Source: Brassica napus (Eukaryota > Streptophyta > Magnoliopsida > Brassicales > Brassicaceae). Taken from it: a stretch of DNA of 64,000 nt. Location of the stretch: positions 8,136,335-8,200,334 of the forward strand of contig NC_063438.1 of the NCBI RefSeq assembly GCF_020379485.1, read 5' to 3'. Positions 1 to 10,881 of the stretch are shown piece after piece (positions within the stretch are counted from its first letter, which is position 1; each line of letters begins with the position of its first letter). The notes beneath the pieces are model-generated. The model ran no database searches and was not told where the DNA came from. It worked only from the letters and a program-made list of their open reading frames with translations. The translations under genes and the position numbers were made by a program.

Positions 1-307
1 CCTCGTGGGTACGTGGCAGCACCGGAGGGGGAGATGATTTCGAAGACAGATCGTCTTTTTCATTTTCTTTCTTCGTATCTCTTTTCTATCCGACTCCAAA
101 AGGCGACGGCGAAGGCGATTTAGCAGAGGAGGAAGCTTTCTACGTGATCTCTTAATCGATATCTGGTGGCGAAGACTTGTTTCCGAAACCGAAAGCGCAA
201 TCCACATCCGACTCTGAAATCTCTGATGACAAAGACCTAAATCGTTGGTTCGCTTCGTTTCCCAAGCATCCCCAATCGTATGAGAATTGACCCAATCGTA
301 CCAAGGT
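1..307. other. No gene recognised at the left edge
   Basis: Mixed-composition DNA with short CT-rich and GGCGAAGGCG-like stretches. No reading frame I can assign starts or ends here. It could be the edge of a gene or of a captured fragment lying mostly outside the window. Confidence 0.4.
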
Positions 308-415
308 ATTCGTATAGATGATTTGATATTCGTATAGATGATTTGATAAGGGTTTCGTATAGATGATTTTATATTCGTATAGATGATTTGATAAAGGATT
401 CGTATAGATGATTTG
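308..415. repeat. Tandem repeat, five units of about 20-23 bp
   Basis: Five successive units share the core TTCGTATAGATGATTT, with small spacer changes (AAGGG, AAAGG) between some of them. The array is short and non-coding. It is followed to about 740 by looser repeats of TTTCAATTCGTTTTC. Confidence 0.8.
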
Positions 416-1170
416 AGTTTGAAATATTTGAATGTGTATTTTTAGTTTGAAATCTGTGTATTTTTAATGAACCACACTAACCATTTCCAGTGAAAGTACA
501 CTTGTTTTCTAAATGTTTCGCTGTGTCTTCTTCGAAAAAGTTTCTGGTTTTCAATTCGTTTTCAAATCGTTTTCAATTGGAGATCTTTTGGTTTGTAGTT
601 AGGGTTTCAATTCGTTTTTGGTTTCAATCGATTTAGTTTGCTCGAAAACTCATTACTCGTTTTCGGTTTCAATTCGTTTTCGTTTTCGGTTTCAATCGAT
701 GTAGTTAGTGTTTCAATTCATTTTCAGTTTCAAACGAACTTCTAGTTTGTTCTTACGGTTTCAAAACACCAATTGTCCCACCAATAATCAACTACTTATA
801 CAAAAGCCCTTAGCTCAGTTTCTAAACACAAAAATAATAATAAAAAATAATAAGGGCCCTTAATCAAATCCCTCCAAATACTAAGCACACATGTAAACGG
901 CGAGATATAGCACATAATGGATGGAAGATATATACGTAAGCAGAGAGTAAGAAATGTGAACGAGACTCAAAAGTTCAAAACTCTATACATTACCAATTAC
1001 AAAATGTGTTCCCCAGGAGTCGATTCCAATAAAAAGCTATTCGATTTGACCCTTACTTTTCTCTTTTATATTTTTTCTTAAAGGCAATTTATTTTGTTTT
1101 TAGACAATTATTTGTAGTAGTAATACTTCTCTACTTTCTACTGAATTAAAAATATTAAATACAAAATGAA
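416..1170. other. Gene-free, repeat-like spacer
   Basis: Low-complexity DNA built from TTTCGGTTTCAATTCG-type words (about 540-740), then AT-rich sequence. No gene, RNA or terminal structure was recognised. Confidence 0.5.
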
Positions 1171-1179
1171 ATGAATAAA

Positions 1180-2555
1180 GGGAAAATTTGGATAAATGCA
1201 CTTCAATAAGAATATAATTTGAAAAATGCACCCTTGTTTAAGCTTTTTGAAAAATACACTTATTTATATATAAATTTACCAAATTGCCCAATCTTAATAT
1301 TTCTCAATTCTTATTAAACAATTTTCAAAAAATTACAAAAAAAATCGTTAGAGAATATCTTTTAATATACTACACAATATCTTTTTCATATCTTTTTAAT
1401 ATATCTTAAATTTATTATTATTATTTTGAAAAAAAATAAAAGAATGCAAGATGCGTCTCGTCTTCTCGTCTCCTTCTCTTTTCCTCTCCATTTCTGATCT
1501 TTTTTCCTTTCTTTCTAGTTTTACAGATTTTTTTTCTCATCTCAAGTGGTTTGTTGATTCATGAATCAGATTTCAGTGTCTAGGTCTGCTTCTCTTTTAT
1601 TCTTCCACTATGTTTGTTTGTGAAACTAAGAATGTGAAACCAAGCATAAGAAAAAAAACATGTCTGCTTTTTTCGTTTTCATTAGATTCAGCGCTGGTTA
1701 GAGCTTTCTTGCAGTACACGATGCAGTTGATCAAAAACTTGATGAACTATACAAGAAGCGTATCCATCTATATAAATATATATATATATATAAACATTTA
1801 CTATGTATGTTCGCTATTTCTACCCTTTTTTTTGGTAAAACCAATAGTTTTAGTCATCATCATCCCTTTGTTCATCCTTCGAAACTTTTGGTTTAGCTTC
1901 GGGGTTCTTGTCTTCATTCCTGAGAAAATGATTGATGTGGATGGAAACTATGAGATTCTCTCCCTCTCTCGAACCCATCTCCAATATTATCATCGTCAAT
2001 CATCTCTAATATTCATCCTCTGCTTTCTCTATCCATAAGAGTTTTCCCCCAAACAGATAACTTGATAAGTAAGTAACTAGGGTAGTGATGATTACATGCA
2101 AATTTACTTGGATCTGAGTTCATGTTTTTCATGTCACATTAAAAAGAAGAATAACAAGCCAAAGCGATGAATGATAATTAGTGTTCATATTCAAAGTAAA
2201 ACAAAATAAACACATATGTGAATATCATATTAGAAGAATTAACTTGGTCTCTGCTTCAAGAAATAATGAAATTTGTATAGAATGAGACTTGACTTGTGTT
2301 TATATAAAGTTAACAAAATAAATTAAAATCTATATAAACTTCATGATAATTATCTTAAAAATATATTTATCTTAAACACATATTTATCCTAAACATAAAT
2401 AATTATAATTTCAAATTTATATATTAATTATTGAAATATCAAAATGGGGTAAAAAGGTAAATTCACATTAATGAAAGTGTAGTTTTCAAAAAAAAATAAA
2501 GACAATGTATTTTTCAAATTTCAAATCTTAAATAGGGTATTTTGTAAATTATCCC
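1180..2555. mobile_element. Non-autonomous Mutator-like element (MULE)
   Basis: The 1376-bp segment is flanked by a perfect 9-bp duplication, ATGAATAAA, at 1171-1179 and 2556-2564, the size made by Mutator-superfamily transposases. The left end begins GGGAAAATTTGGATAAATGC. The right end, read inward on the other strand, begins GGGATAATTTACAAAATACC, so the ends are imperfect inverted repeats. Both continue into words like TTTGAAAAATRCA. No transposase is visible. The interior has a CT-rich stretch near 1450-1530 and a 142-codon open frame at 1610-2038 that resembles no protein I know and is probably chance. Confidence 0.7.
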
Positions 2556-2564
2556 ATGAATAAA

Positions 2565-3145
2565 TCTCACTATATTCCATCTTTTTGGATACGCAAATGT
2601 GTTTTTCTTTCTTCTTAAAAGTAGAATCTATCGAAGATATTATTTCTGAGGATCAACCTCTTTAAGTTTTAGTAGTACACCTCCATAAATATTTTAGCTC
2701 ATTAAACTTCTTCATAACCGATTGTTTTGTCACCACATATATGACATATTTATTGATGTTTGCATCTCTTTAGACCTGGCTAGAAGTTATGCTACTGTCA
2801 CTTTTATTATCAAATAAATAAATTTCAACAGCAAAAATGATTTTAATGTTTAGATTTTTAACAGCATGTTTAAGGTAAGACATAGGATTGTGTTTAGACA
2901 GTTTTTTTGTTATCTTTGGAGTATTGATATTAATTTTTGTTTATTCATTTATTATATCGTATGTACCATCTATTAGATAATTCAGAACGTTCATTCATTT
3001 CAAAATAATAAATTTATAGCTCCACTCAATACAAAATAAAATTCAAGGTTCCAAACTATATGTCTCTACCGTGAAGACCTTAATGTAAATATTGAACTTT
3101 TACTACAAGGTAGAGTGAACAAATTGGAGTCCATCTTCCTCTCTC
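2565..3145. other. AT-rich spacer
   Basis: No gene, RNA or element end was recognised between the MULE and the possible retroposon that follows. Confidence 0.5.
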
Positions 3146-3155
3146 AAAAATATTT

Positions 3156-4149
3156 TCTCCCCATCTCTCTAAATATCTAAATCCAGTTTCAGCTTCTTAT
3201 GCCGGTTTCGGTAGCACTGAAACTATGGTCTTTTATTACTTCTAATCTATTTCGTCACCGGCATTCTATTTTGTTTGGTTTTGTAAGACTAAGCAATGGC
3301 TTCGTTGTTTTAGATCGTGTATTTGAAACGGCGCTCTGGCTCTCCTTCGCTTTGACAATCGATAATGTTTTATTTAGAATTTCCTTTTGTAGTTGTTCGA
3401 ACTTGATGCATGTTGCGTGTTGAGAAGTGATTTTGCATTTGGAGTTTTCATATATTGCTTCCCCTGTTTGAGTTTTGACTTTAGGAATTGGTCTCTTTGT
3501 GCGGTGGTTGTCTTGCTCCTTGTCCTGGTGACCGCTCTTGTTTCTGTATTGCTCGGTGGCTTTTGCCAAAGCTGGTGTTTGGATGTAACTTCTTCAGCTC
3601 CGCTTTTCTCATTAGTGGAATGTCTCTTTTGAAACAGATGTGATATCATTTTTTTCAATTTCTTCTTTTTTGCCGTTGATTTATCCACAATCAATGGTTC
3701 CTCTAGTTGCGGCTGTCAATAGCGTTTTTGTGATGTGGGTCTGTCGTGGTGGTTTTTTGGTGCTTCCAAAGTTTGAACTGTAATAGTTCTTTCAGAAATT
3801 ATTGGTCACCCGAACTATTATTGTGGCTTTGCAAAAAATATTTTCTGAGACGAGGATTAAACAAATTTGAGGTTCTATTCCACGTTTTTAATTTCTGTTT
3901 GGCCATGTCCTTCTTTGGTTTTTATTGTCTTCAGCTAGCATCACCTTGATTTCTTAAGGAAGTGAGTGTGACATGTAACTAAGTTTATAAGTAATTTTTC
4001 TTTGTTTCCTCAGTCTCCTACTGTGGAGTTTTAGTTTCAAGGAATATGATGTTTATCCGCATCCTTAATTTTTCTAAGTAATTTTGGTGTTTTTGTTGTA
4101 AATTAAAAGTTGAAGTTTTAATGAAAATATTGTTAGAGAAAAAAAAGTG
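3156..4149 (+). mobile_element. Possible non-coding retroposon (Sadhu-like), plus strand
   Basis: About 1 kb of more balanced, T-rich transcript-like sequence ends in TTTTAATGAAAATATTG followed by an A-rich run. It is bracketed by the 10-mer AAAAATATTT at 3146-3155 and 4150-4159, which could be a target-site duplication. Short open frames on both strands show no known domain. Size, A-rich 3' end and lack of coding capacity fit the Sadhu class of Brassicaceae retroposons. The duplication is AT-only and could be chance, so a decayed pseudogene is an alternative. Confidence 0.35.
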
Positions 4150-4159
4150 AAAAATATTT

Positions 4160-5770
4160 GTCACCAACGTGGATTGAATTGTGAAGTCGGGTTGGTGATT
4201 CCCTGGTTGAACCCATTAGAGCATCATTACTGATCGGTGTGTTAAACTGGATCTCTTCATATTATTATATTAATATTTTAAAATAATTTAATTGTACATT
4301 TAAAATTTATTGTGTTAAAACTAGTTTAACCATTTAAGAAAGGGAAACTGGCAAACTTAATGTGGTTAAAACTTAATGTGCAATCGTCAATCGATTCTAA
4401 TTTTTTTTTACATTTTCTCTCACTTTTAATTTTTAATTACTTTTTTTGGTAAGAAAATGTGGTGACAGATGATCACTGTGAGTGCCCTCGGTCATGTAAA
4501 ACTGAAAATATAAGCATCTAAAAAAACATGAAGTTCGATTTATTTTTGGTATAAAAAATTTAATTGTTGTTTATAGTTCTCAAAAATATATGAGTTGAGT
4601 TTGGAGCTTTTAGAATAAAAAGAAATGAAAAAACTAATTGTCTTTATAAAGGATTACAACTACTTTTCAAATGTCAAAAGATAACGCAGAGATGTTTTAT
4701 CTTTTATAATAAGATTACTTTTTAAGTAATGTAGTGACTCCTTTTTATGTGTACTTGAGTGGGAAGGCTCCAACGATTGCGGATGAAAGGCTATGGATCA
4801 AAAATGTAGTTGTCAGAAATTTGTAAATACTCCAAAAACATGTTGTTTTGACACAATTAATGATTTAATAAAAATGGGAATACGACGAAGGATGATTATG
4901 TTTAGTAGAGAGAGGCGGAACTTTTGAGTGGTGTGTTGTCGTCTTAGTGACACCACCACGACAATGTTGTGTTAATTGGTCAATTCTGGTGACCTACCTT
5001 TTTGATGTCTTTCTGGTAACGAGTCAAAATCGATAACTTTAAGAAATTAGAAACCGAACAATTACGTTTTGTGAATTTGAAAAAGATTTGGTAAAACCAT
5101 CGTTTCAGTACCATAGTTCAAATACAACAAGCTGTGTTAGAGGCGTCTGAGAAGAAGGAAAATCCCCAGTCAAACAACCAAAATGAAAGGAATGAAGTGC
5201 ATCAACCAAAATATAATTTATTAATAGTAGTTAAAAATATGATCTTAAATTAATAGATTAGATGTCATGTAGATGCATCTTGTACTACTGGTTAATCAAT
5301 TTTTAGTGTTAGCATGATAGTACAATTTTTGGTGGTTGCACGGTAGCATATAGTAGAATTGAAAACAGATCATATCTCCTTACATGTGAAGTTCAACACA
5401 CACGGAGACGGCTATGAACATTAAGTAACTCTACATATATAAGATTTGCAACAATGCATTCTGAATTGGATTGATTTTCATTGGTAAAGCTGATTGATAA
5501 AGAAGAAATATGGCTACGCTTTGATTTCCGAATGAGATAAAATGTATTCATCTACGTTTCATATTTACCTCCTTTTATTTTCATTTCACGTGATTTTTAG
5601 TACTGTGCCAACATTTTTTACCGAAAGACCTCGAAAGCAACTTTCTAAACTTAAACGATATGTACACGTATTGATCTCAAAGAAAGAAAAAAAAGATGAA
5701 CGTCAAGTAACCACACCTCAGCAAAAAGCAGCCCATGCCTTTCTTGGAGCTCTTGGAATGTAAACCCAAT
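4160..5770. other. Intergenic DNA upstream of CYP19-4
   Basis: AT-rich sequence without a recognisable gene. A GAGCATCATTACTGATC word near 4219 resembles the start of the Tourist-type MITEs found elsewhere in the window, but no matching right end was found. Confidence 0.4.
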
Positions 5771-5774
5771 TCGA

Positions 5775-5822
5775 AGCCCAATAAAAGTCGGGCGTATTTT
5801 AGCATCTTATCAACATGGCCCA
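5775..5822. promoter_or_regulatory. Two site II-like elements in the CYP19-4 promoter
   Basis: AGCCCA at 5775-5780 and GGCCCA at 5817-5822 are both reverse complements of TGGGCY. They lie about 80-125 bp upstream of the CYP19-4 start codon. Site II elements are bound by TCP factors and are common in promoters of growth-related housekeeping genes. That they act here is inferred from spacing only. Confidence 0.4.
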
Positions 5823-5898
5823 TCAAACAGAAGCATAAGCGTTCTTCCCTTCTCTTCTCACACTCTCTGTTTCGATTGAGAAGAAAGCGATCACGAGG

Positions 5899-7092
5899 AT
5901 GGCGAGATCAACCTCTATTCTCTTCCTCACGCTACTCCTTTCCGCTTCTCTGGCTTTAATCCAGGTAACTAGTTCTATCCTCCCGATACTGGATCTAGTC
6001 AACGTTTCGTGACATTGAATCTAAACCACTATGATCCAGATCCACAACTATGCTTTCATCAGATTTGTAACTACTAAGCTACTAATCCATATTGTGTGTT
6101 GCGCTAGTTGAAGCTAATCTATGAACGATTTGTGATGTGGTGTGTTTATTATCAGGCAAAGGAAGATTTGAAGGAGATCACTCACAAAGTTTACTTAAAT
6201 GTGGAAATTGACGGCAAAGAAGCTGGTATGATCTTTAATGTTTACTTCTTTTTGTTTCCTCAGATCTTGATTTCTTTAGATGTTTTGATTCTCTGATTAC
6301 TGTTACGCTGCAGGTCGAGTTGTTATTGGCCTTTTCGGCAAGACTGTTCCCAAAACTGCAGGTATAATTAATTAATTAATTATGACTCCAGACCCTTTTT
6401 TTTAAAAAAAAATCCAAAAGAGTAATCCATGAGTTTGTGTTTCCCTTGTTGCAGAAAATTTCAGAGCTCTTTGCACTGGTAAGCTACTGCTCATTATATT
6501 CTTTATTACAAGTCGGACAAAGGTGTTTTTCACGATGTATGAGTTGCATGTTGTTCATGATCTTGGAGCCGTGTTGTGAAAAATTTCTATGGATAACAGG
6601 GGAGAAAGGTGTTGGGAAGAGCGGGAAGCCACTACACTACAAGGGGAGCAAGTTCCATAGAATCATTCCTAGTTTTATGATCCAGGGAGGTGACTTCACA
6701 CACGGGAACGGTATGGGTGGAGAATCCATCTACGGTCAGAAGTTTGCTGATGAGAACTTCAAGCTCAAGCATACCGGACCAGGTGATTGTTATTTATTTG
6801 CCTCAAGTCAATTTTAGCAAGTGTTGTGTGTCATAATAAACTGACATGAAAGGTTTAAAATGTGAATGGACAAATAGGTTTGCTTTCGATGGCCAACTCT
6901 GGAGAGGACACAAACGGTTCGCAGTTTTTCATCACGACGGTGACAACAAGCTGGTTAGATGGAAGGCATGTGGTGTTTGGGAAAGTGGTACAAGGAATGG
7001 ATGTTGTCTACAAGATTGAAGCTGAGGGGAAGCAAAGTGGAACTCCTAAGAGCAAAGTTGTTATTGCAGACAGTGGAGAGCTTCCTCTCTAA
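5899..7092 (+). CDS. CYP19-4: Secretory-pathway cyclophilin, peptidyl-prolyl cis-trans isomerase CYP19-4
   Basis: Cyclophilins catalyse cis/trans isomerisation of X-Pro bonds. Six exons fit GT/AG sites: 5899-5964, 6156-6225, 6314-6361, 6455-6478, 6600-6782 and 6878-7092, giving 201 residues, the length of Arabidopsis CYP19-4 (CYP5, At2g29960). Residues 1-22 form a hydrophobic signal peptide ending just before AKEDLKE, so the mature protein enters the secretory pathway. Active-site blocks [23 protein letters not shown] and [10 protein letters not shown] are intact, as is the plant insertion [16 protein letters not shown]. The C-terminus SGELPL lacks a KDEL signal. Arabidopsis CYP5 was reported to bind the ARF-GEF GNOM; a similar partner here is inference. 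One visible difference is NVEIDG where Arabidopsis has DVEIDG. The close paralogue CYP20-1 (ROC7) is less likely because [14 protein letters not shown] and KIEAEGKQ match CYP19-4. Confidence 0.95.
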
Positions 7093-8876
7093 ACCCTAAG
7101 CACTTGTTCTTCTTCATGAAGAGAATTATGGGGTTTTTAAGTTGTCTTGTATTATAAACACTCCCGAATGCTATCCATCCGAACAAAAGCACTTCAGTTT
7201 TTTGAGTTTTTTTAATAATCATTTTCTAAATAGATTTTGGGACTTTTGCTTGTGTTTTTGATGTGAGATTTATGTTTGTTCTTCTTCATGAAGAGAAGCA
7301 GGTTTTTAAGCTATATACTTACTAAACACAATTGACAAACACAACTCTTGAGTCACTAAAACATCAACTAGAACCTACTAACTTTCTTTAAATGTACTTT
7401 CAGGATATCGGTAGTTTTTAGTCACATTAGTTTTTTTTGGTCTGCGCTATGTAAAAATTGTGTATTATAAATATTTTCCAGACATTTATCGTCACTATTT
7501 TAAATGATTTTATAATTTGGAACTAAGAAACCGAAAATATTTACAGCAATAAAGCATACAAAGATAGCTTGCTTTTAAATAATATTGTTATCTTGTAGCA
7601 TTTGACCTTGATTTTCTATAATCTTTCATGTTTTCAATTTTTCATACAACTATTATAGGGTTGAATTAAATTATTTTTCTTGGTGTTGAGAGGAGTAGTA
7701 ACTTTCATGTATTTTTTATAAACTTAATTAAAACAACTATACATAGTTCTACAAATTAATATGTAAGTGTCACCACAATTCTTATTGTTCATATACATAA
7801 AATAACATCAACGTACACCTAGTGTTCAATCTTTATTTAATTACGAATTTTCAGTTGTGTATTAGTCATTTTATGAGTTGTGGTGTTATTGTGCAAATGA
7901 TTTGTTTCGATTGTTAAATCTGTTTTTCGTTGACTTATTGCTATTCACGATTCATGATTACTGCTGATTTTTTTAAAAGGTTTTTCCTTTTTGATTTACT
8001 AGTTTTGTTATTCATGTGTTTCTATCTTGTTAGAAAATAGATTTCACATATCAAGTTTTGGGAAAATGACTAATTCATCCAGTTCTTCATTATTTTTCAT
8101 TAGAAGCTAATGTGATATTCTCACATGTCTACCGTTTTAACCTTTGTAACATGGTACTTGAAGGTAATGGAGATAATACACATGGAGATGAAGTCTTTCT
8201 ACAAAAGCCATGAGAAGATAGAAGCACAATATGCTGAGAAGTTCCTTAAAAATAGATTGAGCTGGAAGATGAGAAGAGTAAGTAATTTTGGTCTTGCTTT
8301 ATTGTTAGCTTTTAAAGTTCTGCAAAGATTCATTTTAAGGCGATTGTTCTCATGATCAAGTTTTACGGAGTTAATAGGTGATTTGGTGGGATAGAATGAT
8401 TGTCATGATTTTTCCTTAAAACAATCTATGATAGAATTATTTGAATAAATAAATCTGAAATCAGTTTATTGAAAATTATTTCTTTGCTTTGGATGGTAAT
8501 AATTTGGAATAACAGTAATAGAATCCAAATTTAATATATTAACTATATTAAATTTTGTGGGATAATTTTTTTTGTAGATTAATTTAATAATTTTAATGTA
8601 AAATGAAAAATAGAATAAAGTTTAAATGCTGTTGACTTAAACATGGTAAATAAAATTAATCATCTGGTTTTAATCATATCTTTATTGTAGGACTTGTTAT
8701 TACTTTTTTTTTATTAATTGAAATTATTGATTCATAAATCATCTATTGGGTGACCCATAAAACTTTGGTGCGGAATAATGAGCTTAGGCAAGTCATAAGT
8801 CACAGTAACCGTTCGTACTCCAAAGTAAGCTCTTTGTTTCTACCAAAAAAAAAATTGGGAATGGTCACCTGAAAAC
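7093..8876. other. Intergenic AT-rich DNA
   Basis: Holds the CYP19-4 3' UTR (a near repeat TTCTTCTTCATGAAGAGAA occurs at about 7108 and 7278) and then sequence without recognisable features. A 76-codon open frame at 8125-8355 has no known similarity. Confidence 0.4.
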
Positions 8877-9173
8877 ATGAGGAGTATGAGGATGGAGAAT
8901 GTGACATTTAGTTTGACATCTCTGGATATCATTAAAGCACCAATACGTCTCAAGAATGGCCAGTGTTCGGTGTTCCTGGGGCATTTGGGTGCATTGCTGG
9001 AATATGTTAAAGATCAAATAGGTTGGGATATCAGCTTTGAACCACTAGAGCGCAATAGAGGTGCTTTCTATATCGCTCGGAGTGTTGTCAAAGAGTTGCG
9101 CCTTCAATCTTATGTTAGTCAAGGTGCTCTAAGGTGGCTGAATGGTCTGTTCTGTGAGGAGATGATACCATAG
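8877..9173 (+). other. 98-codon open frame, probably transposon-derived
   Basis: The frame starts at an ATG and encodes 98 residues. Its C-terminal half (GAFYIARSVVKELRLQSYV) reminds me of tails of RNase H-like or other retrotransposon-derived Brassicaceae proteins, but I cannot name a domain firmly. There is no clear promoter, intron or partner domain. It is more likely a remnant than a functional gene. Confidence 0.25.
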
Positions 9174-9624
9174 TGTAGTGTGTTTTTGTTTCTTGCTAAT
9201 TTTTGTTTAACAATTCAATATATTGTTTTTTTTGGTATTAATCTAAGTGGTGTGTTCTTTGGACACACAGCGTTGGGCTTTTCTGAATGAATTATTCAGA
9301 TAAAAAAAATATCATTATATTTTTATATGGCTTATGGATATGGAGCGTATGAAAAGAACCTAAAAAAAAAAAAGGTGCTATTTAACCCACTATTTTCAGT
9401 TGGTGAAGATATTGTCTAGGCTTCTTCACTAAACACTTGGGAGAATTTCCAAGATGGAAATAGTTCTTCTGTAATTTTACAATCAGACATATTTAAAGAA
9501 TAAAATATGAAACGATGGATAGAAACTTACACGTGATGCTCAAAGTTTTTTTAAGCTATGTTGTAAGTTGATTTTGTATCACCGGTTTGATTTTCTAAAT
9601 TGGTTTGTACTCTTTTTTTTTGCC
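9174..9624. other. AT-rich spacer
   Basis: No recognisable gene or element. It runs up to the target-site duplication of the next retroposon. Confidence 0.4.
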
Positions 9625-9635
9625 AACGGTATGTA

Positions 9636-10517
9636 ATTTTTTTTTCACTGAAATTTTATTAATGGAACGAGGTCCAACCAAACCAAGCCCAAAACAATAT
9701 TAAACAGAACAAAAAACAAAGATCCAATACGGAAGGCTCGACTAAACAAACACATTTGAACCGAAAGTCCAAAGAGACAGCCCGTCGCAGAAGAAGTCGA
9801 GCAACTCAACCACGTGTTCGATCGCCCGGCGATCAATGGACACATGTCTTGACGAGAACCAACCTTCTTCCTCCGGAGCCAGCAAAGCGACATGACGGAT
9901 CACCGTCGACGGCGAGTAAACCCTAGATGAATCGTTCAAACCGAACGGCCACCATTGAGCTCGAGCCGATAAGTCCACAAAATTGGCAGATCTGTGAGAT
10001 CAACGAGAAGATAAACCACCTACAATCAATCTTTAACCTCCGTTTTACTTGCATACGCAAACATACATTTTTAATGATCCAACTAAGCCCGAAGATGCAA
10101 CAACCCGACAAGAGGGGGAGAAGAAACCATCGGAAAATCAGATCAAGAGGCTGGAGAACAATTGAAACTCATAACCGCAGATCGAAGAGGAACAGGAAAA
10201 TCTCAAAAAAGATCCGACGAAAGCGGTGCTGAAGAAGCCACCACCTCTCGAAAACAAAAGCCGGCGAAAACGATGCTGAAGAAGCCACCACCTCCTAGAG
10301 ACAAAGCCGACGAAGCTGGTGCTGAACGAGTTACCGTTACTGGAGACAGAGTTGGTCGACCACCAATGGAGAAGGTGCGACACCGGAGACAAAAAAGCTG
10401 GTCAGGAAACTCTCAAAGCTCTATTCCTTATAAAAGATTTAATTTGGAAAAAAAAAATAGAAAGAAAATCCTCTCTCTAAAAGAGAGGAGAGAGAACTCC
10501 ATTACTCTTCATTTGTG
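9636..10517 (-). mobile_element. Poly(A)-tailed non-coding retroposon (Sadhu-like), minus strand
   Basis: About 880 bp bracketed by AACGGTATGTA (9625-9635) and AACGGTGTGTA (10518-10528), an 11-bp duplication with one mismatch. On the minus strand the element ends CCATTAATAAAATTTCAGTG followed by an A-run (the T-run at 9637-9645), a typical retroposon 3' end. It starts near a CT-rich segment at 10480-10510. The 5' part holds a roughly 60-bp repeated unit with GGTGGTGGCTTCTTCAGCA near 10220-10300. Open frames exist on both strands but overlap each other and the repeat and show no domain. Size and structure fit Sadhu elements; a processed pseudogene of an unknown transcript is the alternative. 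Confidence 0.55.
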
Positions 10518-10618
10518 AACGGTGTGTACTCATAGTTTGGGTTAACAAAAATAAAATTAAAAAATATATAAAATATAATATATTTCATTATTTGTAAAAC
10601 GCTGCGTTCGAGCTCGCT

Positions 10619-10881
10619 CACTGTTGAAACCCAGCTGCTTCGTCTTTGATCGTCTTCTAGTTTCCTTTCAAATCGTAAGTTCCCCCCCCCCCCCCCCTCC
10701 TTTCAACAATATATAATGCCTTTCATCACTCAACTACATCTTCATGAATTACTCTCGACTCTGATAAAATCTCATGTGATCCCTTTTCTTTGTCTGAATT
10801 GCGATTGAGACACATAAATATCTGAACTTGTGACCTTAATGGAGTTTCTCATTGGATAGGTTCAGCTATAATCCCTAATCC
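10619..10881 (+). promoter_or_regulatory. Probable 5' UTR with intron of the F-box gene, containing a C16 run
   Basis: A possible 5' UTR exon ends at a donor in AAATCGTAAGT near 10675 and an acceptor fits ATTGGATAG ending at 10859, leaving a short leader before the ATG at 10882. Seven bases after the donor lies an uninterrupted run of 16 C (10682-10697), which is rare in this AT-rich DNA and prone to length change. Confidence 0.45.

Noticed and set aside
1610..2038. 142-codon open frame
   Set aside because: Lies inside a MULE, includes a TATAAATATATATA low-complexity stretch and resembles no known protein.
3199..3949. Several overlapping open frames on both strands (67-106 codons)
   Set aside because: They overlap one another on opposite strands in a T-rich retroposon-like segment; none shows a domain.
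4216..4400. Possible Tourist MITE starting GAGCATCATTACTGATC
   Set aside because: No matching inverted right end or second TTA could be found.
10138..10518. Opposed open frames of 84 and 118 codons
   Set aside because: Produced by a repeated unit of the minus-strand retroposon; no domain.
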